Shown here: piece by piece, positions 1 through 8,538 of the stretch | Numbering within the stretch: position 1 is the stretch's first letter | Layout: each line of letters opens with the position of its first letter | DNA from: Arcicella sp034519515 | Lineage (GTDB): Bacteria; Bacteroidota; Bacteroidia; Cytophagales; Spirosomataceae | DNA length: 64,000 bases | Assembly: GCA_034519515.1 (NCBI GenBank) | Contig: JAXHOK010000034.1 | Coordinates: 28,735 to 92,734, forward strand | Reading direction: 5' to 3' | Program-made: the position numbers and the translations under genes | The notes under the pieces: generated by a model | The model's input: only the letters and a program-made list of their open reading frames with translations | The model's database searches: none | Told to the model about the DNA's origin: nothing

Positions 1-1357
1 TATTTTCTACTTTATTTTCGTACAAATTAATATCCGAATCCTGAATCACAACGGCACTGGGCGTAAAACGATGGAAAATAGTCTGAACCCCAACCTTGAT
101 AGCGTGTTTAGGATTAGGGAAAAAATCTATATCATATTTTGCTGATAAATCCCTAATACCCGAATCATATTTCAGATTATAAGTAGTGGGCAAATTAGTG
201 GTTGCATCAGTCGTGTTTTGTTGTGAAGAAATATTGAAATGATATTGACTATAAATTAGAGAAAGATTACTAAAAAGTTTATCGCCAAAAAGGTGATTCC
301 AACGTAAAGTGGCGGTATTATTGCCCCAATCCATACCCGACCCATTCAAAGCCGTTGGGCTGGTGGTTTCCACGTTAAATTTATCTTGTCCAAAATAGCC
401 ACTCAAATACAGTTTATCCTTCCGCCCAAAATCGTAATTTACTTTGGCGTTCAAATCATAAAAATAATATCCTGCCACTGTTTGTTCGGCTTGTCCTTTT
501 TGAGCAGCAGCAATAAATGGCTTTGCCAAAAGGTCGGCATAAGTTCTTCTACCCGAAATAATGAAAGACGATTTGTTCTTTTTAAGAGGACCTTCCAAGG
601 TTAAACGAGATGAAATTAAGCCAATTCCACCCTCTCCGTGCAGTTTTTCTTTATTCCCTTCTTTCATATTCAGTTCAATTACCGAAGAAAGCCGTCCGCC
701 AAAACGAGCTGGAAAACCACCTTTGGTGAGTTCAACGCTTTTCAAAGCATCGCCATTGAAAACCGAGAAAAAGCCAAAAAGGTGATTGGCATTATAGACG
801 ATGGCATCATCCAAAATAATCAGATTTTGGTCGGGTCCACCTCCACGTACATAAATTCCCGTTTGCCCTTCCGAACCTTTCTGAACGCCTGGCATGAGTT
901 GAAGTACCCGCAAAACATCTTTTTCACCCAAAAATGTTGGCACTTTTTTGATTTGATTAATCGGGATTTCGATTTTACTCATTTGCACCGATTCACTTAC
1001 CCGTTCTTCATATCGTTTGGCATCCACAACCACTTCTTGCAGTTCTGTTGAAGTTGCCAAAGTGATATTCAATTCAAGGCTTTTGTTGAGGGCAACTTTA
1101 CGAGCAATTCTTTCGTAACCCACATAAGAAAAAACCAACGTTACTGAATCAGCAGCGGGCAACGTAAGCGAATAAAATCCGTAGGTATTAGTAACAACAC
1201 CCGTAGAAGTACTTGGTATATAGACGTTTACACCAATCAGATGCTCTTGACTTCCTTTCTCACGCACATATCCACTGATGGTATATTTGGGCGTTTGAGC
1301 AAAAATTTGGCAAGAAATTATTAGGCAAAAGAAGAGTAAAATTTTTCGTATAATCAT
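1..1357 (-). CDS. TonB-dependent outer-membrane receptor, partial (C-terminus off the window)
   Basis: The minus-strand frame starts at the ATG at 1357 and stays open to base 1, giving about 452 residues. The first 20 residues are a signal peptide ending IFA|Q. Next comes a carboxypeptidase-regulatory-like beta-sandwich (about 25-100, with GVNVYIPSTSTGVVTN), then a plug domain with VYVRGG-like (GIYVRGGG) and LDDAIVYN motifs, and then the first strands of a beta-barrel. Such receptors import a bound ligand across the outer membrane using TonB energy; the ligand cannot be read from the sequence. Most of the barrel lies beyond the window edge. The promoter was not identified. Family assignment is firm, substrate unknown. 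Confidence 0.9.
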   Translation of the reverse strand, partial: MIIRKILLFFCLIISCQIFAQTPKYTISGYVREKGSQEHLIGVNVYIPSTSTGVVTNTYGFYSLTLPAADSVTLVFSYVGYERIARKVALNKSLELNITLATSTELQEVVVDAKRYEERVSESVQMSKIEIPINQIKKVPTFLGEKDVLRVLQLMPGVQKGSEGQTGIYVRGGGPDQNLIILDDAIVYNANHLFGFFSVFNGDALKSVELTKGGFPARFGGRLSSVIELNMKEGNKEKLHGEGGIGLISSRLTLEGPLKKNKSSFIISGRRTYADLLAKPFIAAAQKGQAEQTVAGYYFYDLNAKVNYDFGRKDKLYLSGYFGQDKFNVETTSPTALNGSGMDWGNNTATLRWNHLFGDKLFSNLSLIYSQYHFNISSQQNTTDATTNLPTTYNLKYDSGIRDLSAKYDIDFFPNPKHAIKVGVQTIFHRFTPSAVVIQDSDINLYENKVEN

Positions 1358-1545
1358 GGATTGGTTAATAAAAAAATGGAATTGATTATGATTCTTAGGG
1401 CTACTTTTTAGAATATTGAACTAATACATGATGATTTTTGGTGGAATTTTATCGTAAATTTACTATCATAAGATTACGTAAAAATACTAATTTTATTGCC
1501 TTAACTAATCTTGTTTCTGTAAAACTAAAAATCACAATTATTACG

Positions 1546-2310
1546 ATGAAAAAAATAATCTTTTGCTTATTTACGCTTGTCTGTTTAGGCAGTTGTTCAC
1601 AAAAACAACCTTCAGAAGAAAATGCCGATTCCCTAAAAATAACTACCAATTCCAAAGATTCAATTGCTACTGATGAAACTAAAAAAGAAATTTTATATTT
1701 AGAAGATATTTTGCAATGTGTTAGTTTACAGGGGCTTGAAAAAAAATTTGGCAAAGAAAATGTTAAAAAAGATGCCATTATCGAAACGGGGGAAGGACAA
1801 TTCAATGCCTCAAAAATCTTCCCCGATACCGACAAAGAAGTAGAAATTTATTGGAAAGATGGTAAAGATTTTAAAGAAATTCAAGATGTGATGGTGCGTG
1901 CCAAAGTGGCAGATGGTGGTAGTTTAGCCTTAAAATCTCCGTGGGTTTCTCGGGAAGGTTTGAAAATAGGCATGAGACTTTCGGAAATTGTAGCTTTGAA
2001 CGGAAAAACTTTCACCATGACAGGAATTGGTTGGGATTTGGGCGGCACCGTAGTAAGTTGGGAAGGTGGTAAATTAGCTAAAAAGAACGTTTCTGTACGT
2101 TTTAACGACTATTCGGATAATCAAGGAGGGCTTACTGAAAAGGAATATAATTCCATCACGGGCGAACGTGAATTTGATACGGCACATTCGGTTATTCAAA
2201 AACTAAATCCAAGCGTTGACCAATTAGACGTATCGGTAGCATTTGAAATTGATGCAGATTTAGGAAAAAAATTAACGAAGGAAGTAGAGAAAAAGCAGAT
2301 TCCACGGTAG
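1546..2310 (+). CDS. Predicted lipoprotein of unknown function
   Basis: The reading frame is open from 1438, but the ATG at 1546 is the better start because it begins a lipoprotein signal peptide: MKK, a hydrophobic stretch, then LGSC with the lipidated Cys near residue 18. The mature protein is hydrophilic, about 235 residues, rich in Lys/Glu, with no recognised catalytic motif. A central segment (EIYWKDGKDFKEIQDV, then LKIGMRLSEIVALNGK) resembles the small sensor-like domains of Bacteroidota lipoproteins, but I cannot name a family. It is a single gene followed by a strong hairpin at 2326-2360. It is probably anchored in the inner or outer membrane facing the periplasm. Confidence 0.75.
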   Translation: MKKIIFCLFTLVCLGSCSQKQPSEENADSLKITTNSKDSIATDETKKEILYLEDILQCVSLQGLEKKFGKENVKKDAIIETGEGQFNASKIFPDTDKEVEIYWKDGKDFKEIQDVMVRAKVADGGSLALKSPWVSREGLKIGMRLSEIVALNGKTFTMTGIGWDLGGTVVSWEGGKLAKKNVSVRFNDYSDNQGGLTEKEYNSITGEREFDTAHSVIQKLNPSVDQLDVSVAFEIDADLGKKLTKEVEKKQIPR

Positions 2311-2325
2311 ATTTAATTTAGACAA

Positions 2326-2360
2326 AACATCCCGAAAGTAAAAATAACTTTCGGGATGTT
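2326..2360. terminator. Hairpin of family E (copy 1)
   Basis: Arms AACATCCCGAAAGT and ACTTTCGGGATGTT are perfect complements around a 7-nt loop, AAAAATA. It sits between the convergent genes ending at 2310 and 2398 and probably ends transcription from both sides. The same arm core, CCCGAAAGT, recurs at 43522, 63073 and 63118. Confidence 0.75.
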
Positions 2361-2369
2361 GAAATTCAA

Positions 2370-2405
2370 AATCGTTCATCGTGTACCGTTCACCCTTTCA
2401 CCGTA
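2370..2405. repeat. Heptamer-phased repeat island (ACCGTTC type)
   Basis: Units such as ACCGTTC and ACCCTTT follow each other at 7-bp spacing. The island runs over the stop codon of the MazG-like gene (2398-2400). It is of the same type as the islands at 9392, 24481, 38371 and 41194. Confidence 0.6.
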
Positions 2406-2724
2406 ATTTCTCATTCTCCTTGTGCCGAGTAGCATCCCGCTTAGTTTTTTTATCCAAATTTTTCTGTAATGCCTCCGTCAGATTAATACCCGTCTGATTT
2501 GCCAAGCAAATCAAGACGAATAAAACATCCGCCATTTCATCGCCCAAATCTTTGGCTTTGTCAGACTCTTTTTCAGATTGTTCGCCGTATCGTCGGGCAA
2601 TAATTCGGGCTACTTCTCCGACCTCCTCGGTGAGCATTGCCATATTGGTTAGTTCATTAAAATACCGAACGCCAACGGTTTTAATCCATTCATCAACGGT
2701 TTTTTGGGCTTCTTCTATCGTCAT
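2398..2724 (-). CDS. MazG-like nucleotide pyrophosphohydrolase
   Basis: This 108-residue protein has the all-alpha NTP-PPase metal-binding pattern: EEVGE at 33-37 and GDEMAD at 61-66, giving E33/E34/E37 and E63/D66 as Mg ligands. This is the compact single-domain type rather than two-domain MazG. Members hydrolyse (d)NTPs to monophosphates and are thought to clean damaged nucleotides from the pool; the exact substrate is not shown. The start lies 2 bp after the dtd stop, so both are probably in one transcript with dtd first. The last codons come from a heptamer repeat island, so the C-terminal tail is probably not conserved. Confidence 0.85.
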   Translation of the reverse strand: MTIEEAQKTVDEWIKTVGVRYFNELTNMAMLTEEVGEVARIIARRYGEQSEKESDKAKDLGDEMADVLFVLICLANQTGINLTEALQKNLDKKTKRDATRHKENEKLR

Positions 2725-2726
2725 TT

Positions 2727-3179
2727 TTAAATTTTATTTTTTGAATCAATCACAATTGTTACAGGTCCATCATTCACCAAAGATACTTTCATATCTGCCC
2801 CAAATTCACCCGTTTGAATGGTTTTTCCCAATAGACTTTCCAATCGTAAAATCATTTTTTCGTACAATGGAATAGCAATTTCAGGACGAGCGGCTTCAAT
2901 AAAACTGGGGCGATTTCCTTTTTTCGTACTGGCGTGAAGCGTGAACTGACTGATTAAGAGAATATTACCATTTATAGTTTCTAAATCTAAGTTCATTTTT
3001 TCGTTTTCATCTGAAAAAATTCTCATTCCCACAATTTTCTTAGCGAGCCATTCCACATCCTCTTGTGTATCGGTATGCGTAATACCCAAAAGCACCATAA
3101 AACCCACGCCGATTTCACTTTTTATTTGCCCCTCAATTTTGACGGAAGCCTCTGAAACTCTTTGGATTATTGCAATCAT
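2727..3179 (-). CDS. dtd: D-aminoacyl-tRNA deacylase
   Basis: The protein has 150 residues, the normal length for the DTD family. The two family signatures are present: SQFTL at 77-81, with the catalytic-site Ser/Gln, and the Gly-Pro motif NDGPVT at 136-141, which excludes L-amino acids by chiral selection. It hydrolyses D-aminoacyl-tRNAs (and Gly-tRNA-Ala) in the cytoplasm, recycling the tRNA. It is followed after 2 bp by the MazG-like gene, suggesting a two-gene housekeeping operon for proofreading and nucleotide cleaning. Upstream lies an intergenic region with TTTAGGG-like repeats and a family A element, so its promoter must be close to the gene. Confidence 0.96.
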   Translation of the reverse strand: MIAIIQRVSEASVKIEGQIKSEIGVGFMVLLGITHTDTQEDVEWLAKKIVGMRIFSDENEKMNLDLETINGNILLISQFTLHASTKKGNRPSFIEAARPEIAIPLYEKMILRLESLLGKTIQTGEFGADMKVSLVNDGPVTIVIDSKNKI

Positions 3180-3180
3180 T

Positions 3181-3218
3181 GTTTAGGGGTTTGGGATTAG
3201 GATTTAGGGGTTAGGAAA
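3181..3218. repeat. Heptamer-like GTTTAGG/GATTAGG island
   Basis: A run of TTTAGGGG, TTTGGGATTAGG and TTTAGGGGTTAGG follows the dtd start codon on its upstream side. A short complement, CCTAAATCCT, lies at 3291-3300 just before the family A element, so this may be half of an inverted pair disrupted by that element. Confidence 0.5.
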
Positions 3219-3300
3219 AACGACAAATTGGAGTTCAGAATATTTGGACATATCATAATTTGTTGATTATTATCAAGTTGCACACTAACGCCTAAATCCT

Positions 3301-3468
3301 TAGAAGCCGTTTTAAAATATCTTACGACAAATTCTGATTGTCTTATTCTGACTATCGAAACCATATTTTTTACACAAGATACGCTGTATATTCCTTAAAA
3401 AAATATGATTCCGCTACTCAAAAAATACAATCAGACTTTATTCAGAATATATTTTAAAACGGCTTCTA
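3301..3468. mobile_element. MITE-like element, family A copy 1
   Basis: The element runs from GAAGCCGTTTTAAAATAT at 3303 to its inverted copy ending GGCTTC at 3466, and is flanked by TA on both sides (3301-3302, 3467-3468). A subterminal pair CTGATTGT/ACAATCAG extends the inverted repeats to about 45 bp, imperfectly. It has no ORF. A second copy lies at 36492-36646. A TA target duplication is typical of Tc1/mariner-IS630 type elements; that link is inference. No transposase is in the window. Confidence 0.8.
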
Positions 3469-3483
3469 ACGCCCATCTAAAAA

Positions 3484-4866
3484 TTACATTAATAAATATA
3501 CAATTAATAGATAAACTCCATACCCCAGAAGGTCATTTGTTGTAGTAATAAAAGGTCCTGAGGCAATGGCGGGATTAATTTTGAAACGGTCTAATACCAA
3601 GGGCGTAATTGTTCCCATGAAAGAAGCCAAAAGAACTACTGAACATATTGATAATGAGACCGTTAATGAAAGCTGAACATTGGCACTATCAACAATATAT
3701 GACCCTAAAAAAGCAAATAATCCTGCAATTAAAGCATTGAAAAAAGCCACTTTCAGAACTTTTAAAAGACGTTCTTTCAAAGTGACATCCATTGCCGATT
3801 TATCTGCTAAACTCTGTACTATTATGGACGAAGACTGCACACCCACATTCCCACCTGTCGAACCAATCAAAGGAATAAAAAAGGCAACAGCAGGGATTTT
3901 TGATAATATATCTTCAAAATTATGAATCAATTTTGCGGCAAAAAAACTGCCTACCATTCCGCCCAATAACCAGGGCAAACGTGAACGCACCAAACGCCAA
4001 ACGCTATCATCTTCCTCAACGTCTTCTGAAATACCCGTCATTGCCTGAACATCCTCTTGAGCAGATTCTGTAATATAATCCACCACGTCATCAATCGTGA
4101 TTCTGCCCAATAATCGCCCTTGAATATTGACCACTGGCACGGCATCCAAATCGTATTTTTGCATGACATCCGCCACTTCTTCGCCCGTGGCAGTGGTTTT
4201 TACCGAAACAATATCTTCATCATAAATATCTGCAACTTTTGCCCCTCTTTTTGCTAAAATAATTCGTTTTAAAGATACCCTTCCTTTTAAAATAATACCA
4301 TCATCGACCACATAAACTGAATAAACGTTTTCGATGTCCTCCGCCTGTCTTCTTATTTCCTCAATACATTCAGTAACAGACTGTTTGATATTGATTTTAA
4401 TTAATTCTTTTTGCATCAAACCACCCGCTGAATCTTCATCATAGTGCATCAAATCATTGACAAAACGAGCTTGCTCTTTATCCTTCAAAAGCCCAATAAT
4501 ATCTTCGGAAATATCCTTGGGTTGCTCGTTCAAAATATCAACGGCATCATCAGAATCAATGACATCAACGTATTGAGCAATTTCTTGGGAAGTGAAGTTT
4601 TTAAGGAATTTCTTACGGTCGTCAGTATCAAGATTAGTAATGATTTCAGCGGCTAATTTGGTATCTAATAATTTTACCAAATAATGCCCTTCATCACCAT
4701 TCAATTCATCTAAAATATTGGTAATATCAGCAGGATACAATTCTTCCATCTCAGCCTTGATAAATTCATTATCTTGCTGATTGATAGCGACTTGTAATTT
4801 TTCGAGATACTCCTTCGTGAGTTCAAAAGGAGTCAATTCAAAAGGCTGCTGAGTGATTGGTTCCAT
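3484..4866 (-). CDS. mgtE: Magnesium transporter MgtE
   Basis: The protein is 460 residues long, the usual MgtE length. In order: a cytosolic helical MgtE N domain (about 30-135), a pair of CBS domains (about 140-265), a plug helix with the EDVEEDDSVW stretch, and five transmembrane helices (about 290-460) carrying the pore signature SSSIIVQSLA and the late TGPFITTTND-like motif (SGPFITTTNDLLG). It conducts Mg2+ through the inner membrane and closes when the CBS/N domains bind Mg2+. It is a single gene on the minus strand, with a likely promoter TAAATTTG (minus strand) at 4969-4976. Confidence 0.96.
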   Translation of the reverse strand: MEPITQQPFELTPFELTKEYLEKLQVAINQQDNEFIKAEMEELYPADITNILDELNGDEGHYLVKLLDTKLAAEIITNLDTDDRKKFLKNFTSQEIAQYVDVIDSDDAVDILNEQPKDISEDIIGLLKDKEQARFVNDLMHYDEDSAGGLMQKELIKINIKQSVTECIEEIRRQAEDIENVYSVYVVDDGIILKGRVSLKRIILAKRGAKVADIYDEDIVSVKTTATGEEVADVMQKYDLDAVPVVNIQGRLLGRITIDDVVDYITESAQEDVQAMTGISEDVEEDDSVWRLVRSRLPWLLGGMVGSFFAAKLIHNFEDILSKIPAVAFFIPLIGSTGGNVGVQSSSIIVQSLADKSAMDVTLKERLLKVLKVAFFNALIAGLFAFLGSYIVDSANVQLSLTVSLSICSVVLLASFMGTITPLVLDRFKINPAIASGPFITTTNDLLGYGVYLLIVYLLM

Positions 4867-4968
4867 ATTTTTAAAAAGTTATCTAATTATCTGACCCTTA
4901 CAAGCGTTTAAAATACTTATAAGGGTTACTGAGAGAATTGGGAGTAGCGTACAAAATATATTTTTACT

Positions 4969-4976
4969 CAAATTTA
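4969..4976 (-). promoter_or_regulatory. Predicted Bacteroidota -7 box for mgtE
   Basis: On the minus strand this reads TAAATTTG, matching the Bacteroidota TAnnTTTG consensus, about 100 nt before the mgtE ATG. Between them, 4900-4935 contains a short inverted repeat (CTTACAAG ... CTTATAAGGG) in the leader. Confidence 0.4.
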
Positions 4977-5008
4977 AAACTTCTTTCTCAATTATCTTTC
5001 ACAAAAAG

Positions 5009-5042
5009 AAAAGCCTTCCAGACTAATACTGAAAGGCTTTTT
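5009..5042 (-). terminator. Rho-independent terminator after the zinc peptidase gene
   Basis: Stem AAAAGCCTTCCAG / CTGAAAGGCTTTT with loop ACTAATA, about 20 bp past the stop of the minus-strand peptidase gene. On the minus strand it is followed by a T-rich run. Confidence 0.8.
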
Positions 5043-5061
5043 GATAAGTTAATATCTAACT

Positions 5062-5748
5062 TTAATCATTTCGCCTGTTCAAAGCACTAACATAATATAA
5101 CAACTGGGCTAACATTCCCAAAGCCGCTGCCACATAAGTCATAGCTGCCCACCAAAGTGCATCTTTTGCCATGGTTTGTTCCTGAGCCGTTACCACATTC
5201 TTTGATTCCATCCAAGCCAAAGCTCTGCGGCTGGCATCAAATTCCACGGGTAGTGTTACAAAACTAAACAACGTTGCGATGGCAAACATTGCTACCCCAA
5301 CCGTCAAGACTAATTTATTGCCCGTCGAATACAAAATCATCATCCCGACCATCAAAGCCATTGGCATAAAGTTGTTGGCAATATTCAATACTGGCACCAT
5401 CGAACTACGAAATTGCAACATCGAATACGCCACTGCGTGCTGCACGGCGTGTCCACACTCGTGAGCAGCAACCGCCGCAGCCGAAGCATGACGACCGTGA
5501 TAAACATCTGGGCTTAGGTTCACGGTTTTGTCACCAGGGTTGTAATGGTCGGTCAATTGTCCTTCAACCGACAGGATTCTTACGTCAAAAATGTTATTAT
5601 CTCGCAACATTTTCTCAGCAATTTCTTTGCCCGAAAGACCATTCTGTAAGTTTACTTCAGCATATTGCTTGAACTTACTTTTCAAACGCCATTGCACAAA
5701 CATTCCAATTCCTGCAAAGACTAAAGTGATTAAATATATTCCTATCAT
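5062..5748 (-). CDS. Membrane zinc metallopeptidase, YugP-like (COG2738)
   Basis: The 228-residue protein starts with a transmembrane helix (3-19), then has the HExxH-type zinc motif HECGH at 96-100 inside AAHECGHAVQHA, and three more hydrophobic helices near the C-terminus (about 117-175 and 200-220). This is the full length of the YugP-like neutral zinc metallopeptidases. They are inner-membrane proteins; the physiological substrate is not known. It lies downstream of the rfaE2 and flippase-like genes on the same strand but about 120 bp away, so co-transcription is possible but not certain. A terminator follows. Confidence 0.9.
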   Translation of the reverse strand: MIGIYLITLVFAGIGMFVQWRLKSKFKQYAEVNLQNGLSGKEIAEKMLRDNNIFDVRILSVEGQLTDHYNPGDKTVNLSPDVYHGRHASAAAVAAHECGHAVQHAVAYSMLQFRSSMVPVLNIANNFMPMALMVGMMILYSTGNKLVLTVGVAMFAIATLFSFVTLPVEFDASRRALAWMESKNVVTAQEQTMAKDALWWAAMTYVAAALGMLAQLLYYVSALNRRND

Positions 5749-5867
5749 GTTAATTTAAAAATTGTTTTAATTTGAAAATATTACAGTTTAAAATACTATC
5801 ACATTTACAATTTAATAATTTAAAAATCTATATCAATTAATTCTCAAATTGACACATTTCCAAATTT

Positions 5868-6344
5868 TCAAATTGATTTTATTTTTTCAATTAAACTCGT
5901 GGTTGAATAACCTTTCACTAAGGGAATTGTTTTTACTTCGCCTCCTTTTGCGATAACAAAATCTGCCCCCACAATAGTTTCAACGGTATAATCGTCGCCT
6001 TTTACTAAAATATCGGGCTTCACAGCTTCGATTAATTCTTTGGGCGTTGGTTCGTCAAAAAGCACTACGGCATCCACAAATTCAAAGGCTGCCATCATCC
6101 GTGAACGGGCGTATTCGTTTACTACGGGGCGAGTTTCACCTTTCAATCTTTTTACGGAATCGTCAGTATTCAAGCCTAAAACTAATCTGTTTCCCAAGTT
6201 ACGAGCCTTTTCTAAATAATCTATATGTCCCAAGTGTACAATATCAAAACAGCCATTGGTAAAAACGATTTTATCGCCTTCATTCTGCCAATTTTCGACT
6301 TGGTTTTTTAGGTTTTTGAGGGTATAAATTTTGTCTTTTGTCAT
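5868..6344 (-). CDS. rfaE2: D-glycero-beta-D-manno-heptose 1-phosphate adenylyltransferase
   Basis: This 158-residue protein corresponds to the C-terminal (adenylyltransferase) half of HldE. It has the cytidylyltransferase-fold signature TNGCFDIVHLGHIDYL at 29-44, with the HxGH nucleotide-binding motif at 37-40, and the late VKGYSTTSLIEKI motif matching the ISxxTT-type loop. It makes ADP-heptose from heptose-1-phosphate for the LPS inner core. The kinase half (rfaE1) is not fused and not in the window. Its ATG overlaps the stop of the upstream membrane gene (6341-6344), so translation is coupled. Confidence 0.92.
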   Translation of the reverse strand: MTKDKIYTLKNLKNQVENWQNEGDKIVFTNGCFDIVHLGHIDYLEKARNLGNRLVLGLNTDDSVKRLKGETRPVVNEYARSRMMAAFEFVDAVVLFDEPTPKELIEAVKPDILVKGDDYTVETIVGADFVIAKGGEVKTIPLVKGYSTTSLIEKIKSI

Positions 6345-7321
6345 TTTTTATTCGTAAAAATAGATACTAAAAAAATCACTAATCCCACCACTAACGTTAC
6401 TAACATTTGTGAACTTTGAACGAACGTTGCTAATGTCCCTGCATCATCCGATTGAAGTCCGTACATTGCCACTAATACGGGTGAAACAACGGCTGTAATT
6501 GTGCCAGCCCCACCTGGCGATGGTAAAATCATGGCTAATGCTCCTGAAACCAACACCGTCAAACCTGCAATAAATGGTAAATCAGCAAACTTGGGAATGG
6601 CTAAGAAAAGGACATAGCCCATCATATAATACATCGCCCAAATTAGGATGGAGTAAAAGATAAAAAGCGGCGGATTTTTAAGGTGTCTAATACTTAATAA
6701 ACCATCCAAAAGTCCTTTAAATTTATCTATAATTACTTGAATGATAGAGATTTGCAATATTTTTTTGCGAAAAACAAATAAGATAATTCCAACAAAAGCC
6801 AAAGTTGCTAATATGAAAAAGAGAAGGTTCGATTTACCACTTTGTCCTCCCGAATTCTGAGCCATTTGTTGAGAAATAAATCCCCATAATTTATCAAAAT
6901 CAATAATTAAATGAAGTAATAATAAAATGAAGAGCGTAACAACATCAAAAATTCTATCCGTAACAACCGTCCCCAAAGATTTTTCTACGGGAATATTATC
7001 ACTTTTATATAATTGACTACACCGAGTAACTTCGCCCAAACGTGGTACTAAATTGTTGGCAAAATAACCCAACCACACAGCATTATTGACACTAAAAAAA
7101 GAGGGTTTGTAGCCCAAAGGTTCAAGCAACATTTGCCAACGTGCCGCCCGACTGCCGTGTGCCACAAACATGAAAATGACCATCAAGCCAACATACCACA
7201 GATTGGCGTTTGAAACGTCTTCCCAAAGTTTGGAGGGGTTAATAATTCCAGAAGCAATTGAGTACCAAATTAATCCGCCGCCAATGCCCAAAAAAACTAA
7301 ATATTGAAGTGTTTTTTTCAT
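6341..7321 (-). CDS. Flippase-like integral membrane protein (LPG synthase TM-region family)
   Basis: The 326-residue protein has about eight or nine hydrophobic helices and the family signature PRLGEVTRC (about 95-103) followed by a GTVVTDRIFD motif. A glycine/proline-rich LPSPGGAGTI segment lies near residue 268. This is the UPF0104 / lysylphosphatidylglycerol-synthase transmembrane domain without the catalytic GNAT-like domain, so it is probably a lipid or glycolipid flippase-type protein rather than a synthase. Its stop codon overlaps the rfaE2 start by 4 bp, which suggests a role linked to envelope glycolipid assembly; that is inference. Confidence 0.85.
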   Translation of the reverse strand: MKKTLQYLVFLGIGGGLIWYSIASGIINPSKLWEDVSNANLWYVGLMVIFMFVAHGSRAARWQMLLEPLGYKPSFFSVNNAVWLGYFANNLVPRLGEVTRCSQLYKSDNIPVEKSLGTVVTDRIFDVVTLFILLLLHLIIDFDKLWGFISQQMAQNSGGQSGKSNLLFFILATLAFVGIILFVFRKKILQISIIQVIIDKFKGLLDGLLSIRHLKNPPLFIFYSILIWAMYYMMGYVLFLAIPKFADLPFIAGLTVLVSGALAMILPSPGGAGTITAVVSPVLVAMYGLQSDDAGTLATFVQSSQMLVTLVVGLVIFLVSIFTNKK

Positions 7322-7406
7322 AAATCCAATCTGAAAATTTGAAAATGTACCAATTTTGAAGGTGATTTGGAACTGGAAAATATTTCCAAATTAACCTATT
7401 TTCAAA

Positions 7407-7754
7407 TTAAACCAAGTGATTATTACTATCTGGAAAAACAAGGTTTGGCGTATGAGTTTTGGCTTCTTCGGGAGTCATCAATCCATAAGCAATAATAATG
7501 ACAATATCACCTACCTGAGCCCTGCGAGCGGCTGCCCCATTCAAACAGACCGTTCCCGAACCACGTTCGCCCTTGATAACGTAAGTCTCAAAACGCTCAC
7601 CATTGTTATTATTGACAATCTGCACTTTTTCGTTTTCGATAAGATTGGCAGCGTCCATGAGGTCTTCGTCGATGGTTACACTTCCTACATAGTTCAACTC
7701 CGCTTGCGTGATTTTGACACGGTGGAGTTTAGATTTCATTACGTGGATAAACAT
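7407..7754 (-). CDS. panD: Aspartate 1-decarboxylase precursor
   Basis: The 115-residue proenzyme has the self-cleavage site Gly24-Ser25 in NYVGSVTIDE; cleavage makes the pyruvoyl group from Ser25. The NGAAAR motif (about 72-77) and the late IIIAYG strand are also typical. It decarboxylates L-aspartate to beta-alanine for pantothenate and CoA synthesis. panC, which uses beta-alanine, lies on the same strand 785 bp upstream with one other gene between them, so the three may form a loose transcription unit. Full length, no anomaly. Confidence 0.96.
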   Translation of the reverse strand: MFIHVMKSKLHRVKITQAELNYVGSVTIDEDLMDAANLIENEKVQIVNNNNGERFETYVIKGERGSGTVCLNGAAARRAQVGDIVIIIAYGLMTPEEAKTHTPNLVFPDSNNHLV

Positions 7755-7767
7755 ATTTTGATTTTAA

Positions 7768-7802
7768 AATAGCTGTGAGCAATGAGCTGTGAGCTGTGAG
7801 TA
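7768..7802. repeat. Heptamer-phased island (GAGCTGT type)
   Basis: Units GAGCTGT/GAGCAAT repeat at 7-bp spacing just upstream of panD, on the side of its start codon. Confidence 0.55.
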
Positions 7803-7820
7803 TAAAGATAAATTTGTTGA

Positions 7821-8426
7821 TTAATTATCTGAAATAGAAGACTTTACGATAGTATTCAAGATTCCTAAAATGACATTCAGTTCATTGAAAAAGTACAGTT
7901 TATCGTCAATAAAAATGGTATCATTTTCCAATTTCAAAAACTGCCACTCTGTTCCATTACTGACACAGCCGTAAATAATATCAACCTTATTGCCATCAGT
8001 TTCATTAAAGATTCTTGCTCCAACCATTTGAGCCACGCATTGCCCCAAACTGTTTTCGATGATGTTTTGTTTGGCTTCGACCAAGGCAAAAATGGGGCTT
8101 TGAATGGTATATGATTTTTCACCCTTACTCAAGATAAAATCACATTCTCCATTGAGTCCTCGGGCGATATCAGCGTCCAAACTTTCTCCTGAAAAAATGG
8201 TAAATGAGTAATTGTTTCTATCTAAAATTTCCAATAACAAAGGCATTATTAATAATTCAGACCGTGATTTTTCACTTTTAGGTACTAAATGACTCGATTT
8301 TGAAAGCGTTTCCTTCAACCAATTGCTCGGACTTAAAGGCAAAACATCACCGAAAAGACTGGTAATCACTTCTTTCAGGTGAGCAATTCGCTCAATTTCC
8401 TTCAATTTAAAATTGCTGTAAGCCAT
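7821..8426 (-). CDS. PD-(D/E)XK nuclease-like protein of unknown role
   Basis: The 201-residue protein has the order of a PD-(D/E)XK fold: a helical N-terminus, SRSELLIMPLLLEIL (about 56-70), an acidic residue in NGECDFILS (about 92-100), then the FALVEAK strand (about 112-118) supplying E and K. Similar proteins with an IEAK/VEAK core are common in Bacteroidota next to unrelated genes; I do not know a proven function and would not call it a restriction enzyme. It lies between panC and panD. Two possible -7 boxes are upstream on the minus strand, TAATTTTG (8434-8441) and TATCTTTG (8447-8454), so it probably has its own promoter. Confidence 0.75.
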   Translation of the reverse strand: MAYSNFKLKEIERIAHLKEVITSLFGDVLPLSPSNWLKETLSKSSHLVPKSEKSRSELLIMPLLLEILDRNNYSFTIFSGESLDADIARGLNGECDFILSKGEKSYTIQSPIFALVEAKQNIIENSLGQCVAQMVGARIFNETDGNKVDIIYGCVSNGTEWQFLKLENDTIFIDDKLYFFNELNVILGILNTIVKSSISDN

Positions 8427-8433
8427 AAGGTTT

Positions 8434-8454
8434 CAAAATTATTTCACAAAGATA
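8434..8454 (-). promoter_or_regulatory. Two candidate -7 boxes for the PD-(D/E)XK-like gene
   Basis: On the minus strand TAATTTTG (8434-8441) and TATCTTTG (8447-8454) both fit TAnnTTTG. They lie 8-28 bp before the start codon. Confidence 0.4.
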
Positions 8455-8462
8455 AATAGCTT

Positions 8463-8536
8463 TGAGGTATAAGAAATGAGCCATGAGAATAATACATGAA
8501 TAATTTTCAACTCATCACTCAAAGCTCACACCTCAA
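8463..8536. repeat. Inverted pair of heptamer-phased islands
   Basis: Left arm: GAGGTATAAGAAATGAGCC then ATGAG (about 8464-8488). Right arm: CTCATCACTCAAAGCTC then ACACCTC (about 8512-8535), roughly its reverse complement. The pair can fold into a hairpin between panC and the PD-(D/E)XK-like gene. Confidence 0.55.
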
Positions 8537-8538
8537 AG

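Noticed and set aside
386..1051. Several plus-strand frames at the left edge
   Set aside because: They are the antisense shadow of the TonB receptor on the minus strand, whose signal peptide, domain and plug motifs are clear.
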